A DNA stretch of 64,000 nucleotides from Sequoia sempervirens. Its lineage: Eukaryota > Streptophyta > Pinopsida > Cupressales > Cupressaceae. Under the pieces are notes generated by a model. The model ran no database searches. It was not told where the DNA came from and saw only the letters and a list, made by a program, of their open reading frames with translations. Location of the stretch: NCBI GenBank assembly GCA_007258455.2, contig VDFB02321256.1:38233-102232 (forward strand), read 5' to 3'. This document shows positions 24,189 to 33,691 of this stretch, piece after piece (the stretch's first letter is position 1; every line of letters begins with the position of its first letter). The position numbers were made by a program, and so were the translations under genes.

Positions 24189-26426
24189 CTAGTGGCTGCT
24201 ACCCTCTCCAACCTGCCGCTCAGGCTGATCCTCTACATAGGGATGCGCATCACTGCGCTGCAAAAAATCTAGCCGATGAAGAGCCACTGGAACATCCTGA
24301 TGGTAGTGCTGCTTGTAATACAAAGCCTCTATGATAGCCTCTCTATATAACTGTGTTGAAATGGTCGGACCATGTATCGCGACCACCATCACCTCGATTT
24401 GCTGCCGCCTGACCACCTCCTGATCTCTCTCTAGTGACAACCTGTACTTTTTGCAGTGTCACATCCCTCTCAGTTGTCACCGCGATCACCTATTATCGAG
24501 CCTGGTCTCACTTAGCAGTAAGATCCAAAATGTGCCGGTGGGCCTAGTCCCACTCACCCATAAAAGCATGTACCTGCTGTTGCAACTACTGAATCTGTGT
24601 GTCTTGTGCATCTAGTGGTGGTGGTGGTGGTTCTGGTTGTTACTGTATTACTGGAGGTTGTTGTTGTATAATCGGAGGAGCCCCCAAAACCTATCCATCC
24701 TGGCCATCCTAGCCACCTTGTTCCCTACCCCTGTCACCTCTTCCTCTCAGTCTCCCTCTGGGAGGAGCACCTGTCGGATTTGTAAGTCACCTCAGAGGGA
24801 TGGACCATACATTGTACGCTGGAGTGGTCTGTGCTATGGGTTGACCCTGATCATATGCCCAAGGCTGGGCAACCAACTATCGGAAGCTGGAAACAACCTT
24901 TGGAGTTAGAATCGTTGGTCCCCATGTGGGAACCCCTCTGGCCAATCTAGCAAAAATGGCCCTATAGGTATCATAGGGCCTATCCTATACATCACCAAAC
25001 TATTTGGCTACCCTATTGGGAAGGTATCGCTCAATCATGGTGTGCTCTTAACTCTACATGTAACGGGTCTATCTAGAAAAATAAAGCTACTGAATATCAT
25101 CAAACCATGGTGGCATCTGTAGCCATGGGTGCCAGTGGAAAATATTCATATCATCAATCAACCATCTCCAGTATGGAAGCCCAATCTATCCAGTGTTCCT
25201 GAGTGTCATAGCACCTCGATATCTCCATATGATGAGATCATCTGGCTCCATGTCTGCCATCTGTACAATCGACTGAAGAATGACAATTTGCTCCCATGCC
25301 TAGATATGAAGAAGAGTAACCCCTGCACCAAGGGCTCTCCCATTGCAGTAAACAAAATCATGCAAATCATGATATAGGGAGGCTAGCATCATGGGTACCC
25401 ATGCAAAAAGAGTCCTCCTATACATCATCCACTGCCATGCCAAACCCCATCCTGGACTAAAGAATATGCCCCGTCTATCCTGAGCCACCAAACCTGAAAT
25501 GATGGCTGCAACGATCAATCTGAAGGTTGACACATGACCTTTGTATGTCTCTAAATAATTATGTGATGTGACCAATGTGATATGGTCCATCTCCATCACC
25601 TCGAGGCATGCATCAAATATAACATCAGGGTTGTAAATCACATGATCATCATGGATAGGCAACCAAAAAATCCACCACAAATCCTCCAAAGTAATTGTCA
25701 CCTCCCCCGTCAGAAGGTGGAAGGATGAGGTCTCACTGTGCCATCTCTCACACAGAGCTGTCATCATAGCCAAATGGGTCCTAACAATAGGTGTGTATGC
25801 AATGTACCACAATCCAATCTCTCACAAGTTCTCTTGGAACAACTCTGAAAGATCACCTAATCTCTTGAGAATTGTGGGCCTATGCTCCCTCAAAATCAAT
25901 GGTGGGAAGACCTCTTGCACTCACGAAGTGCACGACGTCAGGAAATCATCAAAATTTGAAGTTATTTGGAATTTCTGGCTCAGAAATCACAATAGCGTTG
26001 CTATATTCAAAATTCAAATAGTGACACCTGATGCATTTCAAATTTCAAATTGAAAAGTGCATCACCAGACAAGCTGGCATCGCGATTTGTCTTCTAGACT
26101 GACCTAACCCTAACTTTTAAATTGGCAAGTGCATCACTGAATAATCCCGTGTCGCCATTTAAAATTTGAATCCCTAATTTCAAATCAAAAGAAGCGTCAC
26201 CATATACATGTGTGTTTCTATAAATCATTTGGGCGTCGCCGATTTAAGTTTAGGCATCACTATATAGCGATGCTTCCAAAATTCAAATTCTAATGCCTAA
26301 TAAATGCATCAAAATTTCAAATTTCAAATCAGGTTTTGAATCACATATCGGTGGTCCTGCACCTGGAAGCCACTGGAACTCACGAAATTGATTAGAGATG
26401 TGTCAGGGAAGCTCACGACGTGCCAT
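24189..26426 (-). pseudogene. Antisense plant mobile domain (MAIN-like) gene, copy 1, two exons
   Basis: Exon 2 (25914 down to about 24189) encodes a PMD (PF10536-type). Near its start it reads LWYIAY, then ALCERWHSETSSFHLLTGEV and TITLEDLWWIFWLP, matching the family core (ERWxxxTxxFHLxxGEMTxTLxDVxxLLxLP). Later pieces include EHTMIERYLPNRV and LVAQPWAYDQG, then a coiled, Arg/Glu-rich tail. Exon 1 is proposed at 26426-26349: ATG plus 25 codons starting MARRELP. It has the same 78-bp length as in the copy at 62321, with a phase-0 junction. Both splice sites here are broken: the donor reads AT and the acceptor AA. Several stops. Relative to the integrase-bearing element it is antisense. PMD proteins in plants act with PP7-type phosphatases in silencing; no function is inferred for this copy. 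Confidence 0.75.
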
Positions 26427-26507
26427 TTGGTCGAAGGGTCAAAGCTCAAATTGCAATAATTCGTTAAGTGTGAATGCACAAATAAATTGAAAATGACCCC
26501 TCTTGGC

Positions 26508-26527
26508 CTATTTAAGCTATAAAATTA
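26508..26527 (-). promoter_or_regulatory. Candidate core promoter of the antisense PMD gene
   Basis: On the minus strand TTATAGCTTAAATAGG is followed by GAGGGGTCATTTTCAA. The copy at 62221-62260 keeps the same order (TTAGGCTTAAAAGG then GAGGGGTCACTTTCAA) at the same distance, about 85-95 bp before the exon 1 start. Conservation between copies supports a TATA-type element. Activity is not shown. Confidence 0.35.
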
Positions 26528-26865
26528 GGGATTTCCCCCCTAATTTAACCTTAATAATGGGATTTATTATCCTTTTCACCAATTTTGCTAATTTGGACCA
26601 AATTTTGCATCATTTTTTGCATTTTTGGTATTATTCTTGCATCTCAGAACCTTTCTGAACCCTTGGGACAACTTTTGAACCTTTATGAAGAAATCAACCC
26701 AAAATTCAAAATTTTCGCCCGATTTCTCAATGGGGTAGGGAATTAGTTTTATCCTTCCATTGGGGCATCTAAAAAACTATATTTTTTAAATTTTTTGATT
26801 TGGGCAGCATTTTTTTAATCTAAAAAGCATTGTTCTTTGAATCAAAGTAGTAGGTACCTTGCTTC

Positions 26866-26879
26866 AAAGAGGGGCAAAA
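26866..26879 (+). other. Polypurine tract of the family A element
   Basis: AAAGAGGGGCAAAA lies directly before the LTR start TGTAGACACTG. The same tract occurs next to the LTR at 61877. It marks the downstream LTR as a 3' LTR. Confidence 0.8.
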
Positions 26880-28050
26880 TGTAGACACTGAAAAATGTCC
26901 CAATCGATGTCATACACTTAAATCAGATTTACTAACATCATTTCCTCTATAATCCATCCTCTTTTCACTTAATTGATTTAATTAGCCTAGCTAATTAATT
27001 AATTGCATCATTTTTCATCCATTGGCCTAATTAATTAAATTGGGTTAATTCATCTCTTTTCACACTAACATTTCATCTCATTAAATTAAATAAATCAAAA
27101 TATTTAATTTAATCCCCTAAGTCAACTTATTTAATTAAATAACCCTAAGTTATTTAATTAAATATCATTTCACACCTCCCCTATTTATTAAATCAGCTAA
27201 TTTAATAAATACCTCTTAATTCTTCTAATTCCCTAATTGCATAAATTAAACCTTGTCTAATTAGCAATTAAACTAATTTTCCTCTAATCAAAGGGAATAT
27301 TCCTATGGAATATTCTTTATCCTTTTTGCACAATTAAAACTTTGTTTTAATTTATAAAATACATTTTTTCCTCACCCAAAAGGAATATTCTAAGGAATAT
27401 TCTCTCCTCCAATCAACTCACTTGGCTTCTTGGACAAGCTAAACCTTCAACCTCTTAAGCAAGTTACCTTTGACCTGTCTAAGCAGGTCAAAAGTGTGTT
27501 TGTTTGAGGCAAGTGTGGGCCCTTGATTAACTTTCATCATGCATTCTCATCCATTGATGAGAATCCATGATCCATGCCTCTCATCCTCTTCATCTTGAAC
27601 TGTTGATTAAGCTTTTTGATCTCAACCACCCATTCCTCATTTGTTCTCCTATAAATAGATCACTATTTGGAGACAAATGGATCCATCTTTTATTTCAAAC
27701 TTATGCTGCTGAATTTATTCACATACACACTCATCTTTTACTCACTTTTTAGCTTGTTTTAGTTCATTTTAATTGCATAATAGCTTAGAGCATCAATTAA
27801 TGGATTCCATGCATCCATCTTAGTTTCTAAATAAATTAGAGTTTTCAAATTTTAACATAATTTTTGCTTATATTAGCTTAGCAATAGCATAATTAGATCA
27901 TTTGTAGCATAAAATTATGGTAACTTAGCTTGCATCATTTTCATTTTAGCATAATTTAGGTTTTCATACACCAAACACCATGGTTTCATCAATTCTCTTC
28001 CATAGAATCAACTAAAACAAGCTCACTAATCATGAGATTGGGAAAGGGTC
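26880..28050 (+). mobile_element. 3' LTR of the plus-strand family A gypsy element
   Basis: It starts TGTAGACACTGAAAAATGTC after the polypurine tract. It holds TTAATTAAAT-rich blocks, GGAATATTCC boxes and a CTATAAATAGATC TATA box near 27650. The same LTR is seen in reverse at 900-2165 and 60620-61877. The right end is approximate: no clear CA end or target duplication was found. The frame at 27567-27752 is LTR sequence around the promoter. Confidence 0.75.
27648..27662 (+). promoter_or_regulatory. TATA box of the family A LTR
   Basis: CTATAAATAGATCAC, about 770 bp into the LTR. The copy at 61877 has CCTATAAATGAAG on its own coding strand near 61075. Confidence 0.55.
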
Positions 28051-28278
28051 GTTGTTCCACATCAACACTACACAAATTACACAACAAGATAAGTTTTAGA
28101 TGGATTAGAATAGATGTTTTGAAAGCTTTCATAATTTAGTATATTAGGTTTTGATGAAATGTTTTATTTCAGTTCTGTTTGATTGATCTTATTGATATTC
28201 AAGTATTGGTGGCTCTGTTATGCTTTGATTCTTCATGGATCAAGCGTAATTCAGCCCATATCGGTATTTTCACATCAC

Positions 28279-28437
28279 AGCTACAAACAACATCATTTTC
28301 TTATAAAAAGTTTACGTTTAGCTGCAAACAACATCATTTTGTTATAAACAATATATGTTTAGCTGTAAACAACATCATTTTGTTATAAACAGTATGGTTA
28401 GTTGCAAACAACTTATTTTGTTACAAATAGTATATCA
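28279..28437. repeat. Tandem repeat, about 4 units of 41 bp
   Basis: AGCTRCAAACAAC starts recur at 28279, 28320, 28361 and 28400. Each unit continues ATCATTTTGTTATAAAC. Unit lengths are 41, 41 and 39 bp. The frames at 28179-28388 and 28402-28605 cross it and do not look like genes. Confidence 0.85.
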
Positions 28438-28657
28438 GTATTTAGAAACTGTTCAACAAAATTGTTCTCAGTTCTTCTACTTGTATTTTTGACAAAGGAT
28501 ATGTCAATATTCAATAGACTTGTTCTTAGTTCTTCTACTTCTTGCATTTTTGACAAAAGCTATGTTAATCTGAAACCTAATTATATGGAAATCAATCTGA
28601 TATAATGATTTTATTTCAGAATGTATGCTCAAATCAATAACTTAAGATGGCACATAT

Positions 28658-28697
28658 ATGTGTATGCACATAGACCTTCGTCTATGTACATACACAT
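28658..28697. repeat. 18-bp-arm hairpin with a CTTC loop
   Basis: ATGTGTATGCACATAGAC and GTCTATGTACATACACAT are reverse complements with one mismatch, separated by CTTC. The perfect-length stem with a tetraloop suggests a stable transcript fold or the core of a small inverted-repeat element. No terminal duplication was found. Confidence 0.75.
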
Positions 28698-28699
28698 AC

Positions 28700-29989
28700 T
28701 TGTGACATACCTTCTTTTGTTACCTATTTACTTTATTCTTAAATGAATACTGAATTACGATGAATGTAATCATGTGACATATGCTTGAAATCAATGGATA
28801 ATGTATTGATCAGTTCCATTTGATTCATTTTTTGAGTTTTATATAAGATAAGGAAATAAGTACATAGAACTACTTTTCTGTAACTATGTGAGTACAAAAT
28901 ATTGTCTTGTTTGAGCAAAAAAACAACACCTAAATAGACTAGAGCACCTAAGGGTAGATAGTTGTTATGAGATAACTTGATATTGGAAGTTACCTTCCGG
29001 GGTTAGTTCCGAAATGGAGTTTAGAGAGTATAGGTTTTTTCTTTATCCAAAACCTATTGTTTGTTGTTGCAACATTATTCTTATTTTTGGCCAAGAAAAT
29101 TAGCCCATTATGTATGTATGGACTTTGTGATAGCACTCTCTACCACTCCTAGCATAGATCTTGCATTTTTCTAATTCATAGATAGAGGTGCATCTTGATG
29201 TTTGGGAACACACCAGATTCCACCTTGTAGATTATTCTCTTGCTAAAATTTTTATGCAAGGTCGGGTATTCTTCAAGTTGGAAGAATTTTGGGGAAGCGT
29301 AAGCTTTGTGGTTGGGTGGTAAAGTGCTTCAACCATGTTCTCTTCCACCAGTGGAGGCACACATCAAGAGGAAACCTTGGATGTTTTCAAGACTATCTTG
29401 GTCTATGATGTAAACTTGATGTAAAATTTATGCATTGTATTGACTATGTGGCCTTATGAGCCGAGTCAACTTGGATATTGTAATTGACATTGAAATTGAA
29501 TATATAAATCTTTGACTCATTTTAATTAGACATGTGTTGCTATGATTGATAATAGCTACTTAGTTATGTCTTTTTAAAATTAAATATTCATAATGTCATT
29601 TGAAATAATATAATTAGGTAATAATTATAATGGGTTATTACAATGAGTACGAGATGTATAGATATGAAAACCAAAGCATAGTATACATGTTCATGAAATA
29701 AAAAATGAAGAGCATTGAAAAGAAATAGCATAATCAACTGTCATACCTAGATCTCCTAGATACCAAAATGGGTTTGCAAGAGTTGCTATTAGGATGAAGG
29801 GTGGGGCTGGTTGCGTTGATGAAACTGAAGTGGCTCACGGAGGAGAGGAAATCCTTTACCGCCACCTCGGCCTTAGTGAAGCCGCCCTGACCTTGTCAAC
29901 CTACTCCTGCTACTCTGTTTGGTCCTCCTCTTGCTCACCTTCACTGCCTCAGTGCCTCCACCTCTACCTAGGTGCCTGTGGTGACACAT
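28700..29989. other. No gene recognised
   Basis: AT-rich non-coding sequence to about 29790. From 29800 it becomes GC-richer and is probably the decayed C-terminal tail of the minus-strand PMD gene next to it (basic and Glu/Arg-rich on the minus strand). The plus-strand frame at 29794-30150 is a shadow of that tail. Confidence 0.45.
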
Positions 29990-31670
29990 CCCCCTATAAA
30001 CCTGGATCCCCCATGGGGGAATCCACTGAGAATACGGGTGCCAGACGACAAGCTTCCCACCACGCTGAGAAATCCTTGACTATGCCAACATTATCCATCA
30101 TGCCCATCACCGATAGATCCTTGTCATTGGCCTCATCATCAAATAGGTGAACATCTACTATTGTAGGATGTAGATAGTTCCTCGACCTCACTACGCTCCG
30201 AATAACTCAGGTGTATGTAGGGACAATAGGGGGAATGGTTTGAATCCGCCTATGCTGCCGCATGACCTAGCTCCAATAGTATGGCATAATGACAAAATCA
30301 GTGCAACCAAGGATGAAGCGGTCATGTTGTAGGTTCTGAAGGAACCTACCATCACCAACCCACCAAAAAACCTAGTGGGGTCTCCATCTAATACGGTCTA
30401 GCATCAAGGTGTCAAATTGTAGCCACTAGAATTGCAGGTCACCATGTCTCCACTACCGAGTGAGCTCGTAACAGTGGGCCATGGGTATGAAATAATCTTG
30501 CACTCAGGGAAATCCCTTTGGTCTCATGCAAGTGATGTGAGCAAAATCCCACACCTGCAGGAGTGTACATGTGGTGAGGATCTTGTACTCATAATGCACG
30601 TACCACTCAAGCTCTTGGTATAGGTGTGCAAGCATACTACACCCCCAGATGAACAAGGTTCTATGCTCAACCATCGAATGAATAGTATGGATGAGGCCCC
30701 TATGTAGGTGAGAGCCTTTCCTATCTATGGTAACTTGAGTGGTCGCGGTGACCACCATGACACAACGTAGTAGGGGAGTAGTGGACCAATCTTGCTTGAA
30801 CCACCAGGTATAGATGTGCTTAGTCTCATCTTTGCTATTTGTCCAGATGGAACAGTATTAAACAACGTCTAATCGCTCCTGTACCGAGTGTGTGTCATCT
30901 AACTCCACTTACCAACCATAGATGGGGAGTCTGAGGATGTGGTAGACATCCTCCAGTATAATGGTCATCTCTCCAATGGGAAACTGGAAACTCGATGTGG
31001 TGGCGTCCTACCTCTCTGTAAGCGCCATTAGCATCCTATCATGATAAAGCATCTTTAGCATAGTGTAAACATGCCAGAGACTGATGTGCCCTAGGTGTGT
31101 GACCTCATCCTCAGATAACTAGTCCCTTTGGTCTCTGAGCAAGTGAAACACCCGCCCATCAAGGTGCTCCTTGATCTTGGGGTAGTCTTGCAAAAAAGGA
31201 AAAAAATTGAAGTCAGTACATGGTCGATTGGAAAAAATTAAGTTAAAAAGTTAAAGGACACGTGCATGCCACATAGACGTCTACATGCCATGCAAGTGTC
31301 CTGATCTGCCATTAATGGGATAGGGATGATAGCGCGTCCTTGGGACGATAGTGTTGTGCTAGATGCTAGTGCGTGTGGAAGACGTGTGCACGCATCTAGG
31401 ATGCCTATGTTGCTAAAAAATTAAAAACATGCTAAAAATCACTAAAAAATGCAAAGGGGCTTTGAAACCTACCTGGTCCACCTCGAGACCCTCAACAATG
31501 TCTACACACAACTGGTCTATCCTAGGCTCTATTGTGCCTATAACAAACATGCCTTGTTCGAAACGGGGACCCTCTCTTTTTGCCTTCGCTGGGTCACTTT
31601 TTGCCTTCACCTCATTTTGTGTGCCCCTAATTTTGAGTGTCAAGTGGTCAAGGAACCCTAAATTCATCAT
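29990..31670 (-). pseudogene. Plant mobile domain gene, copy 3, two exons
   Basis: Exon 2 starts at 31187. On the minus strand it reads ISLWHVYTMLKMLYHDRMLM, ALTER, a stop, DATTSSFQFPIGEMTIILED and VYHILRLPIYG, a clear PMD core. Further C-terminal pieces (LYQELEWYVHYEYKILTTCT and, near 30100, VHLFDDEANDKDLSVMG) follow with stops. Exon 1 is proposed as 31670-31473: an open 66-codon frame starting MMNLGF and ending CAG before GTAGGT, a good plant donor. The intron would be 285 bp. The acceptor reads CAA instead of CAG, as in copy 1. Both junctions are phase 0. Exon 1 is longer than in the other copies, so this is a separate subfamily. It lies head-to-head with ORF X copy 2. Confidence 0.65.
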
Positions 31671-33654
31671 CCTTAGTTGACCAAAAATTCACCACCCAAA
31701 ATTTCCAAGTCCTTGGCTTTTGTGGAGTTTCCTTGGTAGGTTTCCCTTGGTTTTTAACACTGGTGTCTTTTAGCCCCTGCACTAGTCATAATTTATCAAA
31801 GAGAAAATAGTAATCACCTCCCTTGCACCTGCATGAGCCTTTGAGGAACTTGAAGCATGATCTCTGCTAGTGTTCTTTGTGACTTCTAGGTTAGTTCGCC
31901 GCCCACACTTTAAAACATGCCCTTTGAGTTAAGTTTTTTGAAAAATAAGTGAAGATCTTTAAAGAAACTTCAAACTCCTTTTGGCTGTTGATTGACTAAC
32001 AAATTCCGCACGCACCCACTTAAAAAATTCCTCAAAATTCATTCAAACTCTGCCATTTTGGACCTTGCGGAACCTGGCCCTGCTCTCGTTGTTCTTCACA
32101 GAGCAATCAATCCCTTGTGGCCCACAAGCCCTTCGCTGCCGCTGCCGCCCGAAATGGTAAAACTTCAAACATGAAAATCTGAGCCTCATGACCTTGCGGG
32201 TCCACCTTTGCAAACTTCTGCATGTGGGTGGATGCCATCCCATCACTACCCTTGAAAATCCAGACAGTGGAAAACTTAAATGAAAAAATTAAGATCTAAG
32301 AACCCTTGTGGGTTCACCATTGCGAGCCGCCGCGTGCATGAGACCCTCATTTCACAGCCGTTTCTAAATGACTAACCTTGACCAGCATCCTATGTCACGG
32401 GTTCCATTGAGTTCGATCCTGTCAGATGAAAAAATTGGAGCCTCCTTACATAAATCCTTTCTTGTGGGTTGTTGAGCGCTCTTTGCCACCATTCCATGCA
32501 TGTCGTGTCTTTAACGGTGAAGCCAAGGCTGCACTCCGCTTTGCAGATCCCGATGCTCTAGTGGTCATTCACCATTCTCATGAGGTAAAACTAAATTAAG
32601 GCTTCCTTGCGGGTCATTCCTTGCAGACCTCTGTCTTCCCGTTGCCATCACTACAATCTCTTTTATAAGCGGTGAAGTCATTGCTCCCACCCGCACCGCA
32701 GACTCTATGGTCCTCCTCGCCGTTCTGGATCATCAACCCAAAAATGTTGTCTAAACCTTGTGCGGGCTGAACCTTGTAGGGGTCCGTTTGTGGACTGCCC
32801 TGCCATTATTGCCATCCTAAAATAGCTACAAAACCCCATTGGTCCGCTTCGCGGACCCCACCTTGGTCGTTTCCCTTCGAGGCTTTAGCATAAAAATGAT
32901 TAAGTATAATGCGTTGTGAACCTTCCCTTGTAGGCCGCTGCCTACTGCCCACTGTCGCATGATTTCAATTTGAGAACGAATGCACTCGTTCTTCCACTTG
33001 CGTTGTGGAGTCTAAACTCTCCTCCATCATCTGAGTTCCTTCAAGAAAAATGATCAAAGCCAAGGTATCTTGCAGACCCGCCGGTGCGGACCGCCTCCTG
33101 CGGGCCGTCATTTCATCACTGTCGTCCCTAACAATTTTTGTTGGTCCTTGCCCGCATAATTCATAATGATCAAACCAAAATGAGTCAAGTCAAACTTTCC
33201 AATCCGCATGCAGATCCCACATTACGGGATTCCTCTTGCGAGTTTTCGCCTCTTGACCGCCGTTTGTCAATGACAGAGCTACAAACGCCTGTGAGACCTC
33301 TGGCTTCCACACTTCTTGAACCCGCACTAGCAAAATGAACAGTCAGTTGATTCAAGAGGACTTTAAAGTTGATCTCCTCATGTGCCAAATGCCTTGTTAA
33401 GAACCCTAACTACCAAAACTTTAATGCAAAACTTTGAGTGTGGGCTGCGATCACCTCGATGTCATTCTACTTTTTACTGCTCTTGACGGCTCCCGTCCCA
33501 GGGAAACCCGCATCCCTGGGCTTGCATTCTTGAATTTTACCTAAACAAGCCTCAAATGATGAATATTGAGGGATTTTATGTTCTTTTGGAGATGAATTGA
33601 TGAATCTGACCCCTATTTTGTAAGATTTAACTAACGCTTCCCTGATTTCTTTTA
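31671..33654. other. GC-richer degenerate repeat spacer between PMD copy 3 and ORF X copy 2
   Basis: No gene is visible. From about 32050 to 33540 the sequence repeats variants of a block with CCTTGYGGGTY, a few bases, GCNGRCC and then CCGCC or TGCCATC, at about 100-150 bp spacing (near 32195, 32300, 32470, 32600, 32760, 32925, 33070 and 33205). Base composition is clearly richer in G and C than the flanks. Short frames here (31992-32174, 33138-33338 and minus-strand ones) are not conserved. Confidence 0.5.
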
Positions 33655-33686
33655 TGTGAATGTGCTTACTGCATCTTTATTTGTAG
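33655..33686 (+). promoter_or_regulatory. Candidate 3' splice site before ORF X copy 2
   Basis: TGCTTACTGCATCTTTATTTGTAG gives a branch-like CTTAC, a T-rich run and TAG, and the ORF X ATG at 33692 lies 6 bases on. It would let ORF X be translated from a spliced element RNA. This is inferred; no donor is identified. Confidence 0.35.
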
Positions 33687-33691
33687 GATTT

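Noticed and set aside
24002..24334. A 110-codon plus frame
   Set aside because: It lies opposite the C-terminal tail of the minus-strand PMD gene and has no family resemblance.
29794..30150. A 118-codon plus frame with Ser/Cys/Pro-rich content
   Set aside because: Opposite the decayed tail of PMD copy 3. The minus strand carries the coding signal.
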